From NCBI GenBank assembly GCA_019649035.1, contig BMAT01005910.1, forward strand, positions 177,400 through 198,891: DNA of 21,492 nucleotides, given 5' to 3'. Positions 1-11,100 of the stretch are shown piece after piece; position 1 is the first letter of the stretch; every line of letters begins with the position of its first letter. Under the pieces are notes generated by a model. The model was not told where the DNA came from. It saw only the letters and a list, made by a program, of their open reading frames with translations, and ran no database searches. This stretch comes from Elysia marginata (lineage: Eukaryota; Mollusca; Gastropoda; Plakobranchidae). A program made the position numbers and the translations under genes.

Positions 1-731
1 ACTTTGAATTATGAGTCTGAATTAAAGAAAGTTGAAGAAGAAAAAAAAACCTAAAGAAGAAAGAACTTTGAATTATGAGAAATTCAGATTATAAGGCTTT
101 AGTTTTTGAGGTTTCCATTGTATGATGATGGTTCATAGATTCTCAGCATGGCTCAGTTTTTCTCCATAGTAGCTTAAAAATTTAAAGTACAGATCGGGCT
201 GTCATTTGCACAAAATGTCAATTTTACTACAAAAAAATGCCATAAAATGTGACTAAAAAGGTCAAAATATGAAACAGTGTACAATTTGTCAAATTTTACA
301 GAAAATGCCATACATTGCTAAAGCTAAACCAAAAGTAAAAAGGGCTTGAACCTTACGTTAAATGAAGACAAAAAATAATTTTCCTGATTACCATATAAAC
401 GTGTTACCATACAACAAAAGGTAGGTCAAGCTTGGGCCAATCAAAACATGGAAAGGTTAGGCATATAAAGCCTAGTTTTGTTATGTATATAACAAGCGTT
501 GGCAGCAATACTAACTCATATACATTAATGCTGAAAAAATGCTAAAACCATGAAAATTTTGGCAGATTGAAAAAGTGCAGTACCCTTTTACTGATGTCAG
601 ATATATCGGTACAGCCAAACATTTGAAAAAAGCAGATGCTGTCTCACAATCATTCAAAAGCATCACATTTCTTAACTGTTATACTAGATAGAAATCTATG
701 ACAAAAAAGAGACCATTAGGACAGAAATATG
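1..731. other. AT-rich 3' flank with no recognisable gene
   Basis: No coding exon, RNA gene or clear element is visible. ACTTTGAATTATGAG occurs at 1 and again at 65, and an ATTTTAC...AAAATGCCAT(A) block occurs twice between 222 and 315. These are short local repeats only. Confidence 0.5.
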
Positions 732-933
732 CAGTCGATTCTGCATAAGTCAATTTTCAATCAAGTCGAACTTTTTCCTTGGCCCCTCCCCCTTCAGATA
801 ACAAAAATATAAGCACTAGCACATAAGTCGATTTTCATATAAGTTGATATTAGAAAAGCTCATGCTAGCAAAAAATATGGCAATATTCCTTAGCTCCAGT
901 CCTTCGACAGATTGAGTCTACACAAGACCCATT

Positions 934-1057
934 GCCGTATAAAGATCCAAGAGAACCCTAGGAGACAATAACCCGACCCGAGTCACCGTATAAGGATTCC
1001 CAAGAACCTTAGGAGACGTTGAAGAACCCTGAAAGCAGGAGACAATAAACCCTGAAA
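934..1057. repeat. Imperfect tandem repeat of about 51 bp inside the 732-1969 element
   Basis: CCGTATAAAGATCCAAGAGA with CCCTAGGAGAC recurs 51 bases later as CCGTATAAGGATTCCCAAGA with CCTTAGGAGAC. A shorter third piece (AGAACCCTGAAAGCAGGAGA and CAATAA) follows. Confidence 0.6.
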
Positions 1058-1866
1058 AACACATTCTCACATGTCAGTCTTTGTAGTCAACAGTGCTGAG
1101 AGGTTTACAGGTGTGGTTTTGCGTAACTCACAAGACTAGGATGATTAAGTAAACAAAGTGTCTAGACAACACGTCTCTCTTTCTGTCTGACTTGCCAAAG
1201 CTTCCTCCCTCCCACCCCTCTATCACCATGAACAAGCTAGGCTTGGCATGCCAGGATTAGAGGCGCGGCCTGCGCCACACAGCTCTAGCAGTCTGGCCTG
1301 TGTAGGTGGGTGTAATTCTGGAGGAATGTGCAATTTCTATCACTATCCCACCACAGCAATGTTTATCACAATATGACTGGTCTTGTGTATTATGGGGAAC
1401 GCGCTCTGTGTTCCAGATGCGTTGTGCCTTACATGATTGAATCTGACTGATAGAAGCTCCTCATCCTCCCATCCCATCTCCCCAATATGATACTGAAGTG
1501 AAACTGAAAGAATGAGAGGTTAATGTGAGAGTAATGATAGGTGCGATTAGAGGTTAGTCATTGTAATGTTTAGAGAGCTAGATCTAAAGAATACGCATAT
1601 CACCACTTGACTGAAAACAGCAGGCGCAGAAGCATCCTGTCAGAATAAAATTATCTTGATCTGCACTACAGTGTCAATCTTATCTACCATCTAGCCTACT
1701 AAGACAATAGAAGACATACAACTTCAAGAAGAGCTTCCTGAGTTTAAACTTTAATTATTATTAAAATGATTGGAAAAATTTAAAAAAAAAAAACCACAAA
1801 AAAAACCAACAGATACTCATAAAAAATTACACAGATGAAGACAAACAAGGACCTTATGCTCATATT

Positions 1867-1872
1867 TTTAAT
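1867..1872 (-). promoter_or_regulatory. Candidate poly(A) signal ATTAAA for FBXW8
   Basis: No AATAAA occurs on the minus strand between the stop codon and the end of the window. The first common variant is ATTAAA here, 174 nt after the stop. It is followed on the minus strand by TTGTTTGTCTTCATCTGTG and then GTTGGTTTTT and long T runs, a good GU/U-rich downstream element. A second ATTAAA lies at 1750-1755. Both lie inside the transposon-like element at 732-1969. RNA evidence is not available here, so the actual cleavage site is inferred. Confidence 0.5.
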
Positions 1873-2045
1873 CAAGGAAGACAACCCAGCTATAACTTAA
1901 CTCGATTTTTCACTTAAGTCGATCTTAGTAGTTATGTCCCCTGGAAATCAACTTAAGCAGTTTTGACTGTATATCAAATTAGTCTTGCTCAAAATTGATA
2001 ATTCAGCTGCATAATCAATAATAATAATCTTGTTTGAGAGTGCCT

Positions 2046-2190
2046 TTATATGACTTGATCATAAGGCACTGCCAGTCCTATGTTGTAATTAAAAGCTTCT
2101 GGTTCATTGTATCCACTCAAACAGATGTCAGGGATGTCTTGTCTTTGCTGATCCGCTAAGAAATCATACACTTGGACTGTTCCACGATAT
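2046..2190 (-). CDS. FBXW8: FBXW8 coding exon C12: C-terminus and stop codon (residues 645-692)
   Basis: The acceptor is CTCTTTCTCTAG|ATATCG and the coding part is 145 nt. The product begins YRGTVQVYDFLADQ (vertebrate HRGLIRAYEFAVDQ) and ends NYNIGLAVPYDQVI followed by TAA (vertebrate HYYDLALAFPYNHV). The matching C-terminus shows that the gene is complete at its 3' end. Confidence 0.95.
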
Positions 2191-5100
2191 CTAGAGAAAG
2201 AGAGGCAACAAACTTTAGTAAGCTTTGGTTTAGCCTAATTTACATGACACTAACTGGCATACTTTTAAATAAACCTAAAGCTAAATGTTCTCAAGGGGTT
2301 ATGCATGTGGCATTGTGTGTCAGAATAAATTTATGCATATTAAAAAAATTCATATAAAAAAAATAATCCAAAAAGAATTAAAATAATGCTAAAATTAATA
2401 TGAAAATGATACCTAGATAATTGACAAATCCAGGAAGAATTTTCTTAAATTTCATTTGAAAATTAACATAATTTTCTTCTTTTACATTGACATGATGGTG
2501 TTGATTCTGTAATTATCATCACCATGATTAGCCTTACACCATTAAAATAATCCAACAGAAATTATGAACTTAACAAAACAAAATGAAAAGAGTACACCTT
2601 GCACACATTTTGCTTTCAAACCTATTACTCCTTTTTTGCCCACAAATTTGGTAATATATGCAGGATTTTGGACTCGAACCTGAGAGCAGAAACTTTGTCA
2701 AACTCGTCAGACTTTGGGAATTTTTGGTAGGGGATGTTTCCAATGACGAGCAGCCTTTCCTCAGAGTGGCAATACTCCACTGGGTGTCTAGAAAAGAAAC
2801 AATGCTCTTATAGTTATATTATACATCATCGAGTTGAGTTACTATTTTGACCAGTGCTTTTTTGGAGGAGAAATTGAGTGAAACCTCTTAAAACATTTGA
2901 TCTTACTGTACAAGCTTTACCAAAACAGTCTAAAAGTTATCTGCAATAGAAAATATAAATATTCTAGATTTTGCTCTAACTCTAGATGTATGGTTTGCAT
3001 AGACTTTTGATTTTTGATGATTACTTGCACCTATGCTATACATAACATGTTCTTTTTTTCAAAGCGCAGGTTAAATCTCAAGTTGAATAAACATCAATCA
3101 GGGGTGTAAACACACAGTAGGAAAGTAATAAAGCGTAATCTGTTTATAGCGACATGCTTTTAGAGATGGATATATGTTGATAAATTGAAGAAATAAGTTG
3201 AGGTCAACATAGATGATGATATCATTAATAATAATAACAGACTTCCTTTTTTTTAATGGAAACAACCTTGGGAGACATTTGCTTTGCTGTGTTGTTTTTC
3301 TTTATTGTTGTTTTTTTAATAAATGAAAACATTTTTCAATAAAGTCATAACTTTTTTGTTTTTTTTTACTTTTATTAATGTCTTTTTATTCAAATCATCT
3401 CATTAGTCAGCGTGCCAAAGTTTTCAAAAAAGGCAGGAAAAAAATTTATGTAAGAATAATTGTTTAGAAAGATTATGGATAAAAAAATCTGTCAAAACAA
3501 AATACTGATATAGTGGCTGTCAAATAAGTGAACTAGACTGTATATATCTATTACTAGATGCAATGTAAAGGCAAGAGAAGGGGTATTATGATAGAAAAAA
3601 AAATTTTTTTCCTTGGTGTCGGGCCGAAAGTTATTTTTGTTTCAGTTTAGCCATAGTTTGGAGGCCCAGCATTTTAGTCTATTGCATGTTTAATAACAAA
3701 GAATGAATTCTTTTTGGTTTTGCCATTTTTTCGGCTCACCCATTTTCAGTTTTTGGGTGGTCCTCTATAATTTATTTTTCAAGTTTTAAAAAGTTCGACT
3801 CATGGACAGTATTATGGAGTTATGCTAATTCAAAACCTGTTGTGAACGTCCCAGAGTTTACGAGCCATGCGCTGATCCCAGACAAACACAAAGCCCGCCT
3901 CGTCTGCAGACACAATCTTCCAGCTATCCATCTCTACGCAGGTCACCTTAGCACTGTGGCCAGCCAACGTCAACATTGGAAAAGTCCCTGATCGTAGGTC
4001 ATACAGTCGAATCCTGTTTTTTTTTAATTACAACAAAACAAACTTTATTGAAAGAGCTAACATTTTTTCTCAATGTGACACTGTGAAACACATGTAAGTC
4101 TTATATCCAGTCCTATGAGTCTAATAAGGTGGGCCTACTCTGGTAATATCCTAAGCCCCCAGAAAATTGCAAAAATTCAAACTCCTAAATCACAACAATA
4201 AATAAACTAAGAAAAATGATAGTAAAAAGTATAAAGAAATGTAAGGAAAAAATGCCAAAAAATTGCATCAATTTACAAAAGATAGTTCACATGAATTTTC
4301 AGCACCAAAAGAGGCTGACAGGCTTACCACACATAATTGAGCCACTAACAGTAACATGCAGTGGGACTACATGCTTGGTGACTGAAGGGGGCAGTTGTAT
4401 GGCTTATTACCAAGATATCGGTGCCTCAAAGACGTTGACATAAACTTATCAAATTAATGGGATTGTGTGGCACAATTTGGTTTTCAGCTCATCCAACCAA
4501 AGAAAATCCATATAAGTCTTAGAGCTAGGCTTGAACATCTAAGATTTGATAGTCTCAATATTGTTATCTAAATATTTTCTCATCTCTTCCCTACATCGAA
4601 CTCTACAACACTTTTATAATCAATCTTACCTCTCATATGAGCATGAGGTTTGTATTTATTTTCATTCTCTTATTCATAAATCCATGTCACTATGTGAGCA
4701 AGTTTGCATGTCATTTAAAAACTCAAATGGCACTAAACTCAAGTGGCACTAAACTCAACTTTGGAAGGGTTTAAAAAACACTTGATAGGAGAGAGGTGTG
4801 AATGAGGGCGGAAACAGGGTGAGAAATGGCATTAAGTGTAATTAGACTTTTTCAAACGTCATTTTTCATCTGGTTTCAAGCATTTATACTTTTTTTTTCC
4901 CAAAATGGGAATGCAGGACAAAATCAAGAAAATCGCATAAGAGCTAAAATAAATCACAGCCATGAATAGCCACAAATAGTCAATTGTGGCTGCAGTTTCC
5001 TATAGGGGTGAGGAATATTACAAATTTCACTTTAAAAAAACATCATCTTAACTTTTTTTCCCCTGAAGCTTTAGAAAAATTTTCCTTAAAAGATAGAAAG

Positions 5101-8100
5101 ATTAAGTTGTTGATGTTTGAAATATAATACATAAAAGCCACTTTATGCTGTGTATTTTCATCTCACTTATTAAGACTGGCTAAGAGAATGATATATACAC
5201 AGATCCAGGTAGTATTAGGCAGGCCATTGTCAGAGACAAACTTAATATTCAGATATTGGACTTGTTTTTGCAAAGTTCATAAATAATAATAACTTAACTC
5301 ACTTGCACATAGTTTTTCCACCACACGTAAATCAACATGTGTACTTAAGAACAAACCGAACAAAAAGATTTATGTCTTTTAATTCATTTGTTTTAAATGA
5401 TTTTGCTAAACCCTCCAAGCGCAAAGAGAAAGTTGCGAAGGACATTAATGAAATCATCAACAACAGTGGTTTTTGCTTTAGCTGTTGACAAAGATGTAGT
5501 TAGACTTCTTAGACGTTTTTCACCTTAAATTTTTAGTTGTTGCCAAGATCTAAGGCTGTTTGAGCATAAAACAAATCTAGATTTAGACCTAGTTCGCCCC
5601 TTCATGAGAGTTCATATAAAAACTTTTCTCCAAATCTTGCTGAAATTCAAAACAAAAGGCAGAATCAGCGCTGGAGATGGTGCCCGTAAATGTATATAAA
5701 GTACCTTGAGAGAGCAAAATTAGTAGTGCTATCCCGTACATTTACAGCATTCGGCATAAGTGAGTTAAAGGAGAAATTTTGATACAAAATACATTATTAC
5801 GACAAACTTTTAAAAAAATTAAATAATCTTAGAACAACAAAAACCAGCTTTGAAGACTCTAGTCTGCTCTTATTGCTTCAGAATTTAAAGATAATTCTCC
5901 CAACTATTTAAGTAACTTACAACAGGTTTTAAAAAACATTCTATCTTCACTCTTCAAACACATAACATTATGTAGTCTGACTAAAGCAATTCTTACTTCC
6001 TGTCCCCACTTCCAGTGATGAGCTGCTTCGGCACATTCTCCGGCAGGTGCATGGTTGAGATGACCCATGTGTGTCCAGTCAAGCTTGCTGTCAGGTGAAG
6101 ACTAGACAGGTCATACACATTCACCTGATCCCACAGAAAAGTAACACAAATAGAATTGCTACAACTATCAAAATTTAGAGAAAACTTGGAAACATATAGA
6201 GGCGTGAAGACAGAAGTTGGTAGTGCAGTAGAGTCATTGGAATTCAAACCTAGTAAATTAGAATGTTTGTTTGATTCAAACTACATTTAAATTAAGAAAT
6301 TTCGTTCTTCTTTTGTAATGCATACTGATAAATATTTTCTAATTCAATTTTTGGATAATACAAAGTTAAATTTTGTTATCATGGGGTGTGGGGTTTGAAA
6401 TGTCCAAACTGAACTTGTGTGCAATCAAGTCCCAGTAATTCAAACCTGAACTTTTCAAATGTTTGCTTAATTCAAACTGTATTCTGGTTTCTGGTTTGTA
6501 TCATTCTTTTATGATGTATAGGCTACTAATATTTTCAGTTTTTGATAATTTTGAAGATAAATTTTGGATCTATGAGGTTTAAAACATTTAACTGGACTGC
6601 AATATAACAAGCAATGCAACTCCTGAAGGCACCTATTGAAAAAAGCAGATTTATGTTTTGCCATCAGTACAAATGAGTAATTTATTTGAATTTTAGTTTT
6701 AAAAAACAAAACCCTACCAATTATTAGTAGTCCCCCCCACATCATCCCCTTTTTTTTATCTTTCTGAGATTTTCAAAAAAATTCAGTTTCCTTTTACAGA
6801 AAATGCTGGTGATTATCAGCAGATTTTCAGTTTGTAAGCTAAGGAAAATCCACTGTTTGAAATTGTGAAAAAAAAAACACTTGTCAAGCTCTTCATTCAA
6901 AGACAGAGAGATAATAACAATGACAATGGCAAATAAAATTATATGGTTGTGATTACACTATTATACATACCCTCATTGATGCAAGTTTTTCCATAGCTAT
7001 GACAATGCGCCAGAAGTTAGTATGGTACATGTTTCGAGTTATATTGTACTCATTATCTGGCTCTGAATCTAAATTATAAGTTCATTGAATATAAATACCA
7101 GCAGTTGTCTCAACCCATATGCTAAGTAATATTTCAGAAACTTTTTGATATGATTTTCTATGCAGTCAGTGTAAAATAGTAACCAGTGGCTGTAAATTTC
7201 TTTTTAATCTATGGATACATAGCATGTTGGATCAACTTAAAACAATTAATTTTTTTCTAAATGCCAGATCCTGGACTTAATTGTGACAGGTCTCAAAGCT
7301 TGAACCAGATACTTAAAAGAAAGTAAACTAAAGTGTGTAATGTCCCTAAATTGCTATGGACTAGATCTACCTTGATCTGAGTTGAAGCCCCAGCATACAC
7401 ACTGAATCCTACGGCAACATCTGACAAACATGGACGGAGAGACACAGCCGTGATAGGAGCCCAATACACATTGTGTATCTGGAAAATCAAGCACAGAAAT
7501 ATGTCATTGGTCATTTTAAAAGTTTTGGTACACATTATTTAAATATTAGACGCTAACCGTAAAGGTTTAGTAGTTGTGCTTGAATGGAAAAAAAAAACTT
7601 TTTAAAATCTTTATTTTCATTTTAATAAAACTTGATTACTCTGCAACACTACCATAAATAAAATGGGAGGCCATGAAGTGCATAGTTCTTAATTGATCAC
7701 ATGTGCACAAAGAACCTTTTGATCTCATAGGACTGCATGCTGATAATGATAAAACATTATATTATTGTACATAGGTGCTATAAAAAGCTTAATAAACGTG
7801 AGATTTTCCAATTTCAGCAAATAAAAATAAAACTTACAGTAGAATCCCTTTAAACCGAAATTTTGGGGTCCTTCTAATCCATTTCGGTTTAAAGTCATTT
7901 TGGTTTAAAATAAGTCCTTTTTTAATACATAAATTTTAAAGGGAAATAATCGAGCCTCCAAACTGCAACATCACAAGTTGTCTCCCTTTGCATTTTTTTA
8001 TCAATAAAGACCACGGACATAATGTGAGTTGATTTGTTCATTGTTGATTTTTTTTTTCATTGTTTTGTTTTCCTCTGTTTGAACTTCTCCACCCAACTGG

Positions 8101-11100
8101 GGGTAGGGGGAAAATTAACGTTCATTAGCTGTGCTATTTCCTCTGTCTTGCCTTACAACTGGTCCTAACAATGGAACATTCATCGTCATCGCGGGCAAAC
8201 ACTGCATCCTCTAGTTCTTCGTGACTGTAAAGTTTCGTTTTCTTTGAAGCTGGTCAGGATTTCGAGTCATCACGGGCCTTTTGTAGCTTCTCTCTGTCTT
8301 GGAAAATCGTAGACAGCATTGAGTTTGGGATGCTGTGTTTCTTGCAGATTTACATTTTTGTTAACTTCTTTTCCTCCGCTTCGGATAAGATTTGAAGTTT
8401 AAATTCAATCGTGTAAGCACTGTGCTTTCTTTTGGACATCTTGACTGAATGCTTGGTTGACCGAAAAGCGCTAGCAACAAAACTGAGACTAAGACTAGAG
8501 ATTATAAAAATGAGTATCGCAAGGCGAAATCTCAATCAGTAATCACAGGTCTAACTGCGCTGACTGACAGCGACAGTGTGACGTGTGTTATAGGGACGCG
8601 CAGTTGTCTCGATTTAGAGGGAGGTTACAAAGCTCGGTAAATTTGATTGGCCTAGCTCAACGCCTCCCACACTCATTGTAGGACCCATCAATGCATCAGT
8701 AAGAAAAGTTCCAATCTCGATGACCGAGTCGAGTTACATCACTGGCACTGTCAATCAGTTTCAGTACCAGAGACAAAGCGAGCCCACACACACACACACA
8801 GATACGCCACCCGAGCACAAGCTAGACTAGGCCTCCCCCTCCCCCTTTCTTTCCCACTCGGGCTCCTTGCTCCCCCATCCCCTTTTCACTGATGGTACAC
8901 CCCACGGGGCACGTACTGTAGATCTAGACCTAGCTTTAAATCAATCGTCCGGCAAGGGCTCGGGATTGTTCTTCCCCTTCCCCAAGTTAAAGAAGTGATG
9001 GAAAAAAAAAAAGAAAGAGAGAGAGAGAGGGAGTGGACACTTCCGATTGTTTCGCTTTAAAGTCAGTGACGCTTAGAAGCATTTCGGTCTATCGCATGAA
9101 TGGTTACAAAGACAAAGAAGAGACTTGTAAAATCTTTTGATTTCTTTGCGGATCATCATATTTTTCGGTTTACCGCCTTTCGGTTTAAAGGGATTCTACT
9201 GTAATTTATTTCCTGTTTAGTAATCTGGCACTTACAGTTTTTTGGTATACAAGTTAACTCTTAGAAAAAGAAAAACTTCAACCACACCCGAGTGTGTTTG
9301 TTTTTGTTGATTTTGTTATTTTCTTCTTCTTTTCAGGTAAGGGATATAGAGCACTTGCTATTATGTTTAGGAAACAAACAAACAAAAAAAGTTTTGCATC
9401 GCTTGAAACAAACAAGCAGGATCATTTTCCCAACCAACCTCTGTCATCCCTACTGGCTCTGCTCGCTTGGAAAGGATTCTCTCCTCTGGTAAGTCAACTT
9501 TTCTTAAGTTAACTGTATTTGGGGAGGTAATCATTAAATTGGCTGACTGGCCTGAGGCATGGGTCAACCAGGAAACTTGTGACACCTGCAAAGAAAAAAA
9601 TTATTTTATGGAATTTTTTCTTGAAATCGCAGCAATAATGAAAGTTTTTCAACTTGCATTTTGCTTGTAAACAAATAAAAAGGCAAAAGACAAGAGACAA
9701 GAAGACAAAACATAGGAAAACGTGTAAAGGAGACAGCACCTAAGAGCAAGAGAGAGAGAGAGAGGTTCATAAAGCATCGTTTTGTTTATTTTTAGATGTT
9801 TGACTAAAACACAACCTTGTTTACAAAATCAAGGCTCAGAACAGATGATTTAGTTATAACCAAGGTTTACTGTATCACTATTATCAGTGATGCTGATTCC
9901 ATTATTTTTTTTTTGGCCATACTTTTTTCTACGACATCCAATAAATACCTAATGATTCTTGATATTCTATTAAAATAATCCTCTATGAAAACATTACTTT
10001 ACATGTGCATAGGTGGCATGATAATAATTTAAAAATTCTTAATAATTTGTAATTATTTTTTCTTCACGAAAATTAATATTTTTTGTCAAATCTTGCACTA
10101 GTTCAAATAGCCAGCTCATTCCTTTTCACACCAAATTATATTACAGAATGCAGTTTAAACAAATTAACCAATCTATTACAAGAGCTATATAAATAATAAT
10201 AATAATATTATTATTAATACTTTATTAACCGAGAACTGTAGTTGGTCAATCTTATTTGTTCAAATAAACTGAAAGTTTTTTTTATGACACTAAAAATTAA
10301 TATGTAGCGGTAAAGCTTCTAGGGTTAATGGCTGTTTATAGAGCGTCTTATCCAACAGACGCTTGTTTTAGGCATCTTACATACATATTAAATGGCATTT
10401 TAAAAAATAAATGAATAAATATGTAAATAAATTTCAAAATTTAAGTGTGATACAATGTCAAGGACATGTGGAATCTGTTGTTGCAGTCACTATAGAACCC
10501 AATAGGGAGGAAGCCTGACATCGCTGACTGTTACGATTCAGACTTACGTCTTGCCACAAGTATATTTTCAGATTAATTTAAGCTAATTACATGCAATTTA
10601 ACATGTTTACAGAGTAATAAATCAAAGCTATCATATAATTGTGACTGAACTTAATGAAAACATTGCTAGCCATGCACAAACAACTGTGGTGCATGTAATC
10701 AAAATAGCACACACAGTAAGAAGACCAAGATATTTACAGCATTATTTGATACTAAACAGGCCAGCTCCATACATCCTGCATATAGATGTAATAAATATTA
10801 AATTATTATGTGCTTCCTTTTTCTTTATTTTCTGTGAAGTTATACACAAAATGCATTTTATTTTCTCATGAGGTAAAGTTAAAGAAAGGTTTACCAGTCT
10901 AATTTCAAATATATAGTTGGCAGCAAAGTCACTGATTTTGAATTTTTCTTTTTTTGGCTTCTTCAAAATAGCCTTCTTATTTCTGTATTACAAAGGCATC
11001 CAGTGATAAGCTCAGTTGTTCAGAAACAGCACTACATCGAAATTTCAACCACAATACAATCTGACTGAAGTGAGGAGCAGGAAAAGGTGAGCAGGTAGGG

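Larger units (their letters stand above)
732..1969. mobile_element. TIR DNA element, pogo/Tigger-like ends, just downstream of FBXW8
   Basis: The left end reads CAGTCGATTCTGCATAAGTC and the right end, on the minus strand, CAGTCAAAACTGCTTAAGTT; about 21 of the first 28 bases match. The right end is followed by TA (1970-1971), the expected target duplication of IS630/Tc1/pogo elements; on the left the matching dinucleotide is TG, so it is either mutated or the boundary is wrong. Inside the ends, TAAGTCGATTTTCA-type motifs recur at 746-770, 824-853 and 1898-1928. No transposase is recognisable, so this is a non-autonomous or decayed copy of 1238 bp. Confidence 0.65.
7837..9201 (-). mobile_element. 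Pogo/Tigger-type DNA transposon, 1365 bp, internally deleted
   Basis: Both ends read CAGTAGAATCCCTTTAAACC going inward, and the match continues for 24 bases without error; the element is flanked by TA at 7835-7836 and 9202-9203, the target duplication used by the IS630/Tc1/mariner/pogo superfamily. Additional copies of the CGGTTTAAA motif lie just inside each end. On the minus strand it keeps a noncoding leader of about 760 bp, then the first third or less of a pogo-type transposase, then the 3' terminus; the DDD/DDE catalytic region is missing. The perfect TIRs suggest fairly recent movement, presumably in trans. It lies in the same orientation as FBXW8. Confidence 0.88.
7479..10894 (-). other. 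FBXW8 intron 7 (3416 bp, the longest), with a Tigger-like element
   Basis: The intron holds the 7837-9201 transposon, several further CAGT-type termini between 9235 and 9872, a GA run at about 9749-9764, and an (AAT)n/(ATT)n palindromic stretch near 10190-10225. The remainder is AT-rich without recognisable genes. Confidence 0.88.

Noticed and set aside
2172-2357. Plus-strand open frame overlapping exon C12
   Set aside because: It is antisense to the C12 acceptor and intron 11 and has no motif.
4216-4752. Plus-strand open frames of 68-75 codons in intron 9
   Set aside because: No domain, no splice partners and AT-rich composition like the surrounding intron; they look like chance frames antisense to FBXW8.
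9292-9739. Overlapping open frames on both strands, with an acceptor-like TTTCTTCTTCTTTTCAG on the plus strand
   Set aside because: No recognisable protein motif and no second exon. The region has transposon-like termini, so repeat remnants explain it better.
10342-10363. Hairpin AGCGTCT, 8-base loop, AGACGCT
   Set aside because: A 7-bp stem alone is expected by chance at this scale, and it has no terminator or RNA-gene context in an animal intron.
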